This document shows positions 1 to 10,890 of a stretch of 64,000 nucleotides of DNA, one piece after another; within the stretch, counting starts at the first letter, position 1, and each line of letters opens with the position of its first letter. Source of the DNA: Echinometra lucunter (lineage: Eukaryota > Echinodermata > Echinoidea > Camarodonta > Echinometridae); contig CM057153.1 in assembly GCA_029962745.1 (NCBI GenBank), positions 13,343,241 to 13,407,240 on the forward strand, given 5' to 3'. The notes below the pieces were generated by a model. That model saw nothing but the letters and a program-made list of their open reading frames with translations, did no database searches and was not told the DNA's origin. Position numbers and translations under genes: made by a program.

Positions 1-242
1 TTCTAATTCCCATCTTCAATTCATTTTTTTAAAACATGCCCAAGGACGTCTCTCCCCCCCTCTCTCCTCTCCCCCCTCCCCCTTGTCTGTCAGCCCCTTT
101 TTTTCTGACGGAGCGGCTAGCTCTCTCCAGCATTACCTTGTCTTTCTTATCATTTAGATTTCTTCGTATTTCTCTTTTTCTCTCTTATAATACTTTTCAG
201 TCTCCTCGTCTCTTATTGTATCTCATCCCAATCTGCACTTAC
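1..242 (-). other. Start of intron 1 of the SLC7-family gene, pyrimidine-rich on the plus strand
   Basis: This lies downstream of the exon donor on the minus strand. It is strongly C/T-rich on the plus strand (runs of C7 and CT), hence purine-rich in the transcript. The plus-strand reading frame here is low-complexity and not taken as coding. Confidence 0.5.
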
Positions 243-732
243 ACAAAATGAGGGCTGCAATAATCCGCGTAACTGGATAAGCATCCAGACAGTTCGGATA
301 AAAGGGCAGCAAAATATAGTTGGCGCAAGCGATAGCCAAAACGGCTACGCCCCCGGTCGACGACGCGACAAGTTCGTTGTACAGCTTTAGATACGCCGGC
401 AAGGGTCCGTAGCACTCCAGCATGTACGAGTACGCCCCTCCCGACACTGGGAACATGGTACCCAGCTCGGCGAAGCTCAAGGCGCCCAGGGTGGACATCG
501 TCCCGCAGAAGATCCATACCGCCAAAGACCATTCGAAGGAGCCAGTGTCCCGAAGTATTCCCGATGGGAAGATAAAGATCCCTGATCCGATTACGACGAC
601 GAGAGTCAATGCAATGCTGTCTACGAGAGTGACCTGACGACGGAGGTAGACTTTCTCCGAATGGTCATCGTCGTGATCTTGGTATGATGACGTCCGTAGA
701 TGACGACAACGTTTAGATTCATTTTCGGACAT
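243..732 (-). CDS. SLC7-family (L-type/heteromeric) amino-acid transporter, first coding exon only
   Basis: Members of SLC7 are 12-helix antiporters of neutral or basic amino acids at the plasma membrane, usually partnered with an SLC3 heavy chain. This exon encodes about 163 residues. A hydrophilic cytosolic N-terminus (to ~residue 30) is followed by VYLRRQVTLVDSIAL and helix 1 with the GSGIF motif (unwound substrate-binding helix). The helix 2-3 region reads GALSFAELGTMFPVSGGAYSY, then YGPLPAYLKL, which is the LAT/b0,+AT pattern. The exon ends in helix 4 at a good donor (GTAAGT on the minus strand; its GT is the complement of 241-242). The ATG at 732 is the first Met before the conserved core. 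The remaining two-thirds lies beyond the left edge. Which paralogue (LAT1/2, y+LAT, b0,+AT, xCT) cannot be decided from this exon. Confidence 0.85.
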
Positions 733-1360
733 CTCGCGATGCGGCTGTTGATGTTATTGTTGCTATTGATTCTCAACGCTATAATTATCAAAAAGTTCTC
801 TTACAGAATGTCGTATGACACTTCAAATACTACTTACAATTATTCTGCACATGTTACACATTAAAATACACCTCGATACTCCCAAATTCTGCCAGTCCAA
901 CCGTCTTGTTTTGCTGTCATATTTCTTTTAATATGGATGATCTCAATAAATTAACGTTCTCCACACGTTTATCCTCCTGTTCTGTGTAATCTAAGCTTCC
1001 CAGCACTTCACAGTTGCAAATGATCCAGTCCATAATAAATCTAAACTGCTCGATAGCTAAAAACTCTTGTCTCTTCATATCTAAGCTCTTTATCCAGTCT
1101 GTAAATCTAAATTCTAATATCTCGAATTTTCAAACTACGTATGTCCAAGATACAAGAATTGACTACAGTATATTATACGCATGTGGGTGTTTCCTATTTG
1201 GTCAACTGAAAACACATGACAAAATGCCGAAAATAAATGAAAAAATACAAGGCAAGCAAGTAGCTTTCTTTAATGATACATCAAACTATAAAAAGAGCAA
1301 ACATATTGAGCGTTTTGGGGTCATAAACGCAAGACAACTAAGAAAAAAAAAAAAGAAAAG
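733..1360. other. 5' flank/UTR of the SLC7 gene, no other feature seen
   Basis: AT-rich DNA upstream of the ATG. A transcription start presumably lies here, but I see no convincing TATA box or initiator. The plus-strand frame at 1014-1466 is low-complexity and runs into the MITE at 1361. Confidence 0.4.
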
Positions 1361-1518
1361 GGGATCGTTTCATCAACATTTGTTGTCTGACAAGTTGTCA
1401 GATCTGACATCTTTCCTTGATTTTGATTGGCTGAGAAGCATCGTTACTGTGGCAACTGTCGGATAAAACAGACTTTGTCGGATAAAACATCCGACAAGTC
1501 CTTTCATGAAACGCTCCC
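1361..1518. mobile_element. MITE, GGGA(T/G)CGTTTCAT ends, 158 bp
   Basis: The left end reads GGGATCGTTTCATCAACA and the right end TTTCATGAAACGCTCCC, giving inverted termini. The interior carries TCTGACAAGTTGTCAGATCT, a segment matching GATTTTGATTGGCTGAGAAG and paired GTCGGATAAAACA words. Flanks aagaaaag / aaggaaag look like an imperfect 8-bp target duplication (hAT-like size). I recall closely similar short elements in many marine invertebrate genomes. Confidence 0.7.
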
Positions 1519-3576
1519 AAGGAAAGAAGAAGAATGGAAACTGTCGTGATAGCCATGCTGTTTTATGAAACAAACTTGGAGCTTTTGCCCAACCAAATAT
1601 TTACTTTGCATTGGTAGATTGGGTTCAATCTGACCACGAGAAAAATTGTTGGGGATGATGGGACATTCATATAGAAATTATGAAGCATCCCCCAGTTTCG
1701 ATCTTGCGTTCCCTCCCATCTGTAAATTGAACAGTCGTAGACCATGTATTATTTTAATTAGCGACGAAAGGCTAGTGAGTGTATTTCAAGATTTATCACT
1801 ATTTCAGACAAATTTGAAAGTTTTACGTCCTTTACTAATAGGAAGTGGTTGAGTTATGACAAAACGTAAAGGGCAAATAGCTTGAAATAAAAAGGAAATC
1901 GGACAACACTATATGCTTTGTGTTTAAAAACTCGTTAGTTAATTCACCAATTATTTTTTTTTAAATCTCTAATATAGCACGAACCATTTTCAGCAAGGGG
2001 AGGGGGGTACAGTGTATACCCCCTCCCCACAAATGTCTAAATCTATATGGTAGTCGATTGATCAGGAATATTACTTTGGTATTTATAGCAATAAAAAGCA
2101 TCACTGCAGGAACCTTGTGATTTTCGCTCATTTGTATACAGATCTATGTATGATAAATTATATCTGTTGATTGCATGTAAGTTGCAGGCCAAACCTTTCC
2201 GAAAAAAAACCCAACTGCAACACCGAGATCCCTTTTCAGGAGAGAGAGAAAATAAAAATCATCCGTACTTCTTTCGGGCTTTGTGAGTGCCCGAGGGATT
2301 CTAGAGGAAAATGCCCAAATTGAGTATTCTTTGCATTCAACTGATCAACTGAAACGGAGCTAAATGACAACAATGGGAGCACAAACCGATCATCTGTTGT
2401 GCGATATTTGCTTCTAGACAATCTGTTTGTACTTGAATCTTTGCCCTTTGCTATAAGCTTTGACCTATAGATATACGACACGGTCATCAAAACATAAAAA
2501 AAAAACTAGTGGCCATCCATATTTAGGGAATTCAACTATGCACGCACTAAAGAGCTAAAAATGACAATATCACAAAGTTTATGGTATACAGTCATCCACC
2601 CAGGGGCGTATCTAGGGAAAACGGCGCCCTGCAGGCGATATTTTTTCTGCGGCACAGATTGGGGTTTTTATATCATCAGCGATATATGGTTGCCCGGGGC
2701 AAGAGCTGAAATTGCGCTACCTTCCAACTTATGACGCCAATGAAAAATGAAAAAAAAAAAAAACCATGAAATTTTAAATCTTTTTGGGCTAGTTAGATTT
2801 TTGGTTTTCTTTTTTGCTCTTGCTTTGGTGCGCCCCTTAAAAGTGGCGCCCGGGGCTCGTAACCCCCCCCCCCCCCCCCCCCGAAACGGCACTATTACCA
2901 CACAAAATGAATTTGCTTGATGCATTGCCAAACTTAAACAAAGTACATGTACTCACAGAAATTTATTCATTGCTTAATTTTGAAGAGATGGTGCTTTAAC
3001 CCCTCCCCCTCTCATTTCATTCCTTCTCTTTATCTCTCCTCACATTTTTTTTCTCAGATTATTAATTTTTCTTTCCTCTCTTTTCTCGTTTTTGTTTTGT
3101 TCTCCCCCTCCCCATCTCCCTTTTTCTCCTGGTATCCCTCCCTCCCTCCCTTACTCTTCCAATCTGTCTTTCTATTGCTATCTATTTCTATTTTCCTCTC
3201 TTTCTCTCTCCATCTCTCTCTCTCTTCCCCTTCTCATGCATCCCATTGTTTCACTTAGTTTTTTTTTTTTTTTTTTTTAAATGAGCGTCACATGAATACA
3301 ATAGGATACCATTTCTAACAGAAACAAAAACAGTCAAGATCTTGCAATATCTATTTTTTGTTGTTTACAATTGATATATTTGATTGCATTGTTGAATAAC
3401 ATCTCATAATATTCAGGGCAGAAATACTCTATCTGTCCAACCCATGATAACACACTGAAAACAGCAAGCATTTCAGTGGTTTAATACATGCACATTGGAA
3501 AATACATTTTCCTATAGTCCACAATAACTTAAACAGAAAACGATGGTTTTCCGCTACATCAAGATGATGATAACCT
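1519..3576. other. Gene-free stretch with homopolymer and pyrimidine tracts
   Basis: No coding signal. It holds a short C/G-tract module at about 2600-2885 (begins CAGGGGCGTATCTAGG, ends in a C run of ~17), and a pyrimidine-rich tract at about 2999-3278 ending in T18. Frames seen here are shadows of these low-complexity runs. Confidence 0.5.
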
Positions 3577-3981
3577 AAATGGGTGATGTCTGTTATTCCG
3601 AAACACACAAATTGCGTATACCCGGATCTTTGTTAGACCGAAAATGAAAAATGGTTCGTTAATCCGAGCATTTGTGGCATTATTCTAAAGATTCGTTATT
3701 CCGAAGGTTCGTTAGTCCGAAATAAAAATATACATGGTTCGTTAATCCGAAAATGAAATAGGGTTCGTTATTCTGAAGGTTCGATAGTTCAAAAATGAAA
3801 GGTTTGTTAGTCCAAAAATAACTATGAACTAACGAACCTTATTTCATTTTCGGACTAACGAACTAACGAACCGTATTTCGTTTTCGGATTAACGAACCTT
3901 CGGATAAACAAACTTTTTTTTTCATTTTCGGACTAACAAACCTTCGGAATAACGAACCTTCAGAATAACGAACTGTAACTG
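3577..3981. repeat. GTTCGTTA/TAACGAAC inverted-repeat element, copy 1
   Basis: The left half carries repeated GGTTCGTTAGTCCGAAAATG-type words. The right half carries their reverse complement (CATTTTCGGACTAACGAACC), so the whole folds into a long hairpin. Ends are GGGTGATGTC... and ...AACGAACTGTAAC. A second copy in opposite orientation lies at 60481-60863 and shares both ends, which shows this is a dispersed element rather than a local repeat. Confidence 0.75.
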
Positions 3982-4418
3982 AATAAAATATTAGAAGCTT
4001 AGATCAATGGGCTGCCTATCCCAGAAGAAATGGCAACTCTTATTCAAAGAATGATCTACTGATAATTTTTTTTTTTCAAATGGTTTTCAATGAACAGGAA
4101 TAAGCTTTTTCAAGAGACACAAACATGGTTTCCAATTGGATTAATCCAACTGGTGTCTCATTCTTGCTTTAAGACAATTTCACAATATCTCACTACTCAT
4201 TATGCCCATAATTTTTTTTTCATTTTTTATAATAAGCTTAATCCCCTACTTAATGATCAGATAAGCCAAGTATTGTGGTCCATTGTCATTGACTCATTGT
4301 ACTCAATATCATCATGGATCTTTAACATAATTTTGAATAAATGAGATGCACCAACAGGTAAAACCCTTTGAAACATTTTGTCTGGTCAGAGCAGATGGGC
4401 ATCAACTCATACTTTTAT

Positions 4419-4631
4419 GGTAAGCACTATATAGGTACCAATCCTGCAGACGCAAGCTGAAACCCTAATCCTAATCCTAACCCTAATCCTAACCATAACC
4501 CTAACCCTAACCCTAACCCTAACCCTAACCCTAATCCTAACCCTAATCCTAATCCTAATCCTAATCCTATGAATATTTAAGAATATTTACGAGCTTGCGT
4601 CTGCAGGATTGGTACCTATATAGTGCTTACC
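4419..4631. mobile_element. 213-bp TIR element with telomere-like (CCCTAA) core and 9-bp target duplication
   Basis: Perfect 40-bp terminal inverted repeats lie at 4419-4458 and 4592-4631 (outer end GGTAAGCACTATATAGGTAC). Both sides are flanked by the 9-bp direct repeat TACTTTTAT (4410-4418 and 4632-4640). Between the arms is a degenerate array of CCCTAA/CCTAAT units (about 4461-4569). A 9-bp duplication fits Mutator-like elements (usually 8-11 bp). There is no transposase, so it would be non-autonomous. Confidence 0.88.
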
Positions 4632-4640
4632 TACTTTTAT

Positions 4641-5373
4641 AGAGTTAAAGTCTACCAATCACTAAAAGACATTTTGCTTTACATTTAGGGGTTCCATCAG
4701 TGAAAAAATGAATATTTTTTTTTTCAGGGGCTACTTTTTGAGCCCAACCACTACAATTTTCTTCATTGTATTACAATTGACATTTGACCCTATGGGAGTT
4801 TACGGGGCTCTTTTGAGCATTTCCAGGGCGAATTTGCCTTGAGCTCTTGTGTAATTTTCCCTCCTGGGTTTCATGTCACCACGCTTTATGCAGAATGGAG
4901 ATTCAAAGACTACTTCTATAAACAGATATTGCGAGTTCAAGTGTACTCCCAATAAACATAAAAGAGACCAGTTAGTACATGTAAACAAGTCAAGGTATAC
5001 ATGCTCACAGGGAAGAGCTATTCAATTCCATGTGCTGTGGTTTAATGTTAATCTTTATTTTCTTCAAACTCCTTAAGCACTAATTAAAATCCTGAATGAT
5101 TTTTATTTTCTATTTCTTTCTTCTTTCTTTCTATTTTTTTTTTTTTTTTTTTTTTGGGGGGGGGTATTTCATATGTTTTAGCTGTACACAAAGCATTATC
5201 AGGTGATAGGTATACTTTAAGTTTACATGTAAAAGTATATGAGCAACAAATGCATTCTGGCTGTTAACAAACATTTACTGGCATAAGGTTACATAGTAAT
5301 TTAAGTAAAAAAAATCACCTGAAAAAAATTTATTGTCACTGCATTGTCATGCACATAGCTACAACATGTATTG
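4641..5373. other. Gene-free stretch
   Basis: AT-rich DNA with a T23-G9 homopolymer junction near 5133-5164. I see no exon or RNA gene. Confidence 0.4.
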
Positions 5374-5760
5374 CAGAGACTCCAACCCCAAGCACCTCTT
5401 GAGCGGGAGATTCTCCCACCGAGACCTCCTAGGAAACGGGAGACTCTGACTCAATGTGCGCATAGCCCACATCACCAGCGCAAAGCACAAAATTCCTTGC
5501 GGCCGGAGGCCACTTTTAGGGTTATAAAAACTCTCTGGTGCTATCTTAGGCTTATTTTTTAACATATGACAACACTAAATGAGGTAAATCCAATGATTCA
5601 GATTCATTTTTTTTTCAAAAAGGTGGTTGGGCGGGAGAAAAAAGGAGAAATACAGCTAGGGCAGGAGAAATTCAAACTCAAATGGGGAAGCGGGAGATTT
5701 TGTGAAAATGGACTCAAAGCGGGAGATCTCCCGCCGAAAACGGGAGAGTTGGAGTCTCTG
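5374..5760. mobile_element. MITE with CAGAGACTCCAAC termini and 6-bp flanking repeat
   Basis: Left end CAGAGACTCCAAC and right end GTTGGAGTCTCTG are exact inverted complements. Subterminal CGGGAGAT/ATCTCCCG words recur on both sides. The direct repeat GTATTG flanks it at 5368-5373 and 5761-5766. No transposase. Confidence 0.75.
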
Positions 5761-6413
5761 GTATTGTCCAACTTACATGTATGTCCTAAAAGAACGCATA
5801 TATATAATTTTTCCCAATCCCATACACTCACAAGAAAATCAATATAGATAAATACCAAATCATCTTCAATAGAATTCCTATAATGCTGATTTACACTCAA
5901 TACATGCAATACAAAGTCTGTGGCACCCTCAGTACTATTCTGTAAATAAATGAAGTAAGTACAAAACTTGAAATACAAATTTCCTAATATTTAGACTTAT
6001 CATTACCTTAGCGTAGTATAAGCAAAGGAAATGTGTGGCAGCAAATAAGAAAATGAGTTAGCTGTCCATAAACAATGAACTTCACTGAATGGAAATGAAA
6101 AAGCAGTATATCAAGCAAAAATATCATGAAGTATGAAGAGGGCCATGGCTTTGTCACAGAAATACATTGCATGGGAACAAAGGGGAAAGGGGAAATTGAT
6201 GAAAATAAAAACCAAACAAATCTACCCCACTATTACACATACAAGTACCCTATTAAAAATGTCAAATTCCCATGGTGATAAAAATATGGTTTAAATGCCC
6301 TATCCTGTAATATATTAAATCTACAGCAGTTTGAAATACAAGACTAATCAAATCATGACATATGGTGTACATCACACATTAAAGAGACCCTGTTGACAAA
6401 AAAAAGAGTTCAC

Positions 6414-6769
6414 TGTAAAGACTTGTTCAGATATGACATGACAAACCCCTGCGAAAAACCTCCACATTTTAGTGCACTCGTCAATGGGATATGAGGCGGC
6501 AAAACAAAAACAAAAACAACAGAACACAGAGGCAAGAGGCAAATTTTTTGCCTTCTGGTGGCAAAAAGCTGTGGACCAATCAAATTCTTAAAAAGTTAGT
6601 GCAAAATATGTCACGAGTTTGTCTGTGCAACTTTTGACAAAAAATCTCTTTCAGAGCGTTGACGCATTAACCTGCATTAACATAAGTGGAGTGGTCTGCC
6701 GAGCCATATCTGAACACTGAAAAATGACGCTGGGGTTTGTTGTGTCGTATCTGAAAAAAACTTAAAGCC
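6414..6769. mobile_element. MITE, TTCAGATATG family, copy 1
   Basis: The left end reads AAAGACTTGTTCAGATATGA. The right end reads TCGTATCTGAAAAAAACTTA, its imperfect complement. The interior (TTTTGCCTTCTGG, AGCTGTGGACCAATCAAATT) matches, in reverse orientation, the interiors of 35331-35658 and 37111-37406. Confidence 0.65.
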
Positions 6770-9700
6770 TAATCAAGTATTATGGCTTTAATAGACAGGG
6801 TCAGCACTATTCTTGTGCCTACAACAAGATAGACTAGTTGAAAAGAGAGCCGAGTTTATTTTTAGACAACATAAAATTTGTCATGTACTGGGTGATTCTA
6901 GATCTGTGCAATATGTTCTGTATAACACATGTATGAATTCACCTCATTCAAATAAATCCCTCGATTTAACCATCATGATCCAATGGTCATTTTAAGAGAA
7001 TGCTCACTTCTGGATGAAATAATTCAATAAAAGTCACACGTTGTGGAGACTTTGCCCATTACTGCCCTACTGAATAATAGAACTTTGTTAGGATTTCAAG
7101 GTGACATATTAACTTCCACTTTATAATTCATATCAAACATGAATGTGATCTGATTTAGACACGAAATGAAGATAGTATGCCAATTTGAAAGAAAAGTGAG
7201 AAAGAGAGATCAGGCAACCAGATCAACACTTAGAAGTCTGTCACATAAATATGTTTACATGAATACTTCTACTTAGAAGAATTATCAAAGTTGTACATTA
7301 GGCTTTAATTGGGAGTTTTTGCAAACACGTATGAGGCCGCTAGTTGAGCATGTGCACAAGCTCATATCCGAATAACAAAAATCATTGCATGCTCAAATTA
7401 TCAAATCCAAAGAACTACTCATCCTGTTGAAAACAAGAATGGTTCTTGGCGAAAACTGCGTCCGTTCTTGATATAGCCAATCAGCAATCAGTATGCAAAG
7501 ATGTTTGTTCTTTAGATTTGAGCATGGGCGCACGACAAACGCATATAGCGGTCGTGTATTAAGTTGTGAAAACTCCCTAATGTACACACTCCACTAACAA
7601 ATATGTACTGTTCAAACGAAGTAATGAGCATTGGTATGTAACATGAATCATTATAAAATTCTAGTGTTTACTTATTCAACCATTATTTACAACACAGCTG
7701 AATAAATGTTTCTACAGTCTGAGTAAAATAAATCCACTTGCAATAATGCTTCTTTTTTTCTTTTTACAGCATATGATGGTAATTTACAAGTGTTTTCTGA
7801 GGTAGATTAAAGGGGCATATACTGGATAGTTTTGGGTGTCAGCAGATAAAGAATGATGAGAACCAAGATAAAGTACAGCAAGAAAAATACCCTTTCTTGT
7901 TCTGAATATTATTATGCGAGGTCTACACAAATGATGAATATGCATATTCAATCAATAAATTAAAACCCTCTCATTATAATAGAAAAAAATTGGCACATGC
8001 AACGTGTACCAGATTTACAACAAGATGATTAAAATAAATGGCTGAAAAATGCGAGGAGAAATATCGACGTGAAAGGACATTCAAACTAGGCCTTGGAAAC
8101 AAATTACAGAAAAGGAATCTTAGATGCTGAAGTAATAAATAACGCAGTAACAAGTGCTTGCCAATCGCATGGAGTAGTCAGAATCCTGCAAGGCATTGCC
8201 ACACTTTGGAATCGGAAAACAAAACAAATCTTGACACTCAACGATTTGATTCTTACAGCCATAAGCAAAGATTTACCACCCAAACTGTAATTGGTAATAA
8301 AAGATAAAACACAAAATATCTCTGTCTTATATAATAGTATATGCACATGGACACATGGCAGTTTATATTTGGAGTAAATGGTCCCTTAGACAACTCTATT
8401 AATATATGACGCTGGAAGTTGGGAAGGAACAAAGCACCAATTGGTGTGAAGTAATGATGACGTTTACTGAGTAGCATATTGAACATCTTGGCAGAACATA
8501 ACAATGATAGTACATGTACATGTAAGAAATGAATAGCCAATTGTATGGTGGCCGTGGCATCTATCTAGAAAACTTCTACCAGTATTGTGAGGTGCACAAG
8601 ATAACATACAGCAGAAATGAGAATCCAGACAAGTATTATTAGAGATATTTTTCAACTTGGAATTGAAAGTTTCCCAAGGATTTCGTAGTTCTTAATGCCA
8701 CTGATCATTCATTCCAGGCTTCTCACCAAGATTTTCAATACATGTGGTGGAAACGTAACATTTGGCAAGGAGGAAAAATTAACGCATGGTACAGAAAACC
8801 GAAGCAAGGCCTTGTTTTGGTTGGGTAACTCTTAATACAAAAAATGCCATTGACAAATGATTGGCTGCACTTTCATGCTCAAATTTTGCACATGGTCATA
8901 CTTCCCCTTCTAAATTTACCCAAAGTGTTCTTTAAATTTACACATGGTGGCCCCGCCATGCGTAGAGGTCCTGGCGAGAAGCACGGTTCATTCCATAGAA
9001 AGGGTGCTGCCAAGTCTCTTTCTCGTCAACTGCCCTCTACATTTCATTTTACTCTAGTTCCTATTTACCAGTTTTGTCTCTTCTCTTCCTAATCAGCAGA
9101 AAATAATTTCAGCAGTCCAAGTTATAGTTCCTTTAAAAGATGTTAAACTTTTTTCCCATATGATCAAACAATCTTTCAAACAACACTTCATTCTTCAAAT
9201 AACAATTTTTCACAAGATGAAATTGCTGTCTTCAGGATTAATTTCTTCAATACAGCCAATCGAAAGGAAATGCAGCATTTTGACCTCCAGCACGTACAAG
9301 TTAATGCATGTGTGCACTTGCGTACATAACACTTTTAACTCTTTAAAGACTCAAATATATAAAATAACAAACAATTCAAGTACACATGCCCGATGCAAGC
9401 AACATACAGGTAAGAATGTTGTATCCACATTTTAGGCAAATCAAATACAACTGTAAACAATTATCAAATCACAGTGAATATCATTTGCAGCATTTGTTTT
9501 CCTTTACAATTGGACGACTCTAATGAAATAACCTTATTTTCCCAACTTTTATCTAAAAAGATACAAGTTGACTTGCAATAAGCTTACAGAGGGATAAAGG
9601 TGCCAAGTACAAAATTTTGAATACATGCACTATTTAATGCAGTCAAATTTATCATTTATCATTTAGGTATATCGGTACTTGATTATAAACATGAAATCAT

Positions 9701-10366
9701 AGACTCATTATTTGCACAAGGCAAGAAAACATTGCAAAATATATCTTATAGTAAAAATAAAATATCAAAACCATTCAATAATTCTAACAAAAATTAACTT
9801 CAAGAGAACATGCCTGCATGAACATGTTCTTGACAAAGATCTACTTATATAACCTGTTTCATAATTGCATTGCACATGCATAAAAAAATCTCAAAATGCT
9901 TCACATCAAACTCAAGAGACTTTCATTTCTCTTAATGTATCAGAGAAACAAAAGACAATCTCTCCAAAAATTAGGCTTATAAGATGTTGTCATTAATTGT
10001 CATTAAAAGCTTTTTAAAAAATGTTAATTGTAGTGAATGGTAGACCATAATACCTCTTTTCCATGGAACACTTATTGCAGGGAGCAGATTATAGTTTGTA
10101 TTACCAGGTAATTCATGTACTGTTGAAACAATTTAGCCAATTTCTTCACAATTCATGCAAATTATGTCAATACCATTATCACTCAGCAAGTAACCGAAAA
10201 TCTGAACAATTTATGCAACTCAAACTTATTTCAGGATTAACATGATTCCATGAAAAGTATGGATAACAAATCAAAATTTAGATTTCATAAATCATGAATT
10301 CCAGCATTAGTGATGACAAAGTTCACCTTTATATAGGAAGAATGTGTAGCTTTCTTTACTTTTTCA
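6770..10366. other. AT-rich intergenic DNA, probably including the SLC25A51 3' UTR
   Basis: No coding exon recognised. A possible MITE lies at 7311-7577 (GGGAGTTTTTGCAAACACG / CGTGTATTAAGTTGTGAAAACTCCC). The last stretch before 10367 must hold the 3' UTR of the minus-strand carrier gene, but I cannot place its polyadenylation site. Confidence 0.4.
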
Positions 10367-10890
10367 TCATGAACTCCAACCCTGAAAAGATGATTTCAAA
10401 ATCTCGTAGGAAGCATTGATGATGCCCCACGATATCAGGGCCCTCGTGAAATTAAGATGGACTCCGAAGAACATGGCTCTCCAGCGGCAGCCACGCTCCA
10501 CATAGATCTTTCTAAATGTGTACAAGAACGAGCGGAACTTTCCACCCACCTTGGATTGCATTCTAGTCTTAACCACATTGACAGGAAACCAGGCGGTACT
10601 GAGCATGGCACCAAGAATCGCTCCACTGATGAAATCATTCACTACTCTACCAGTGTCTGATTTTGGCTCGGGAAGGGCGGCTCGAAGCCTTCCACGCAAG
10701 CTGAAGAAGACTACATTGCTAGGCCCATTGCGAAGGAGGACGGCCGTAAGTCCACGATAACACTCTCGTATTCCTAGGGAATACACTGTCCTGAGAGCAT
10801 GAGGTGTGTTCTTATATTTATTTGCATTTCGATGATCCTGAAGTAGAGTCTGAACACGCTCAAATGGAGCAAGAAGGGCCTCACAAGAAC
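10367..10890 (-). CDS. SLC25A51: SLC25A51 exon 3
   Basis: The acceptor CATCAG is followed by GTTCTTGTGAG (completing G then SCEALLAP). The exon encodes repeats 2 and 3 and ends ...SFQGWSS with TGA at 10367-10369. The open frame runs on past the acceptor to 11095, but that part is intron. Confidence 0.92.

Noticed and set aside
1014..1466. 150-residue plus-strand frame
   Set aside because: Low-complexity N/I/S/K-rich translation, no homology I recognise, and its end runs into the MITE at 1361.
4461..4569. Chromosome end (true telomere)
   Set aside because: The array is short, degenerate and internal, enclosed by TIRs and a 9-bp duplication.
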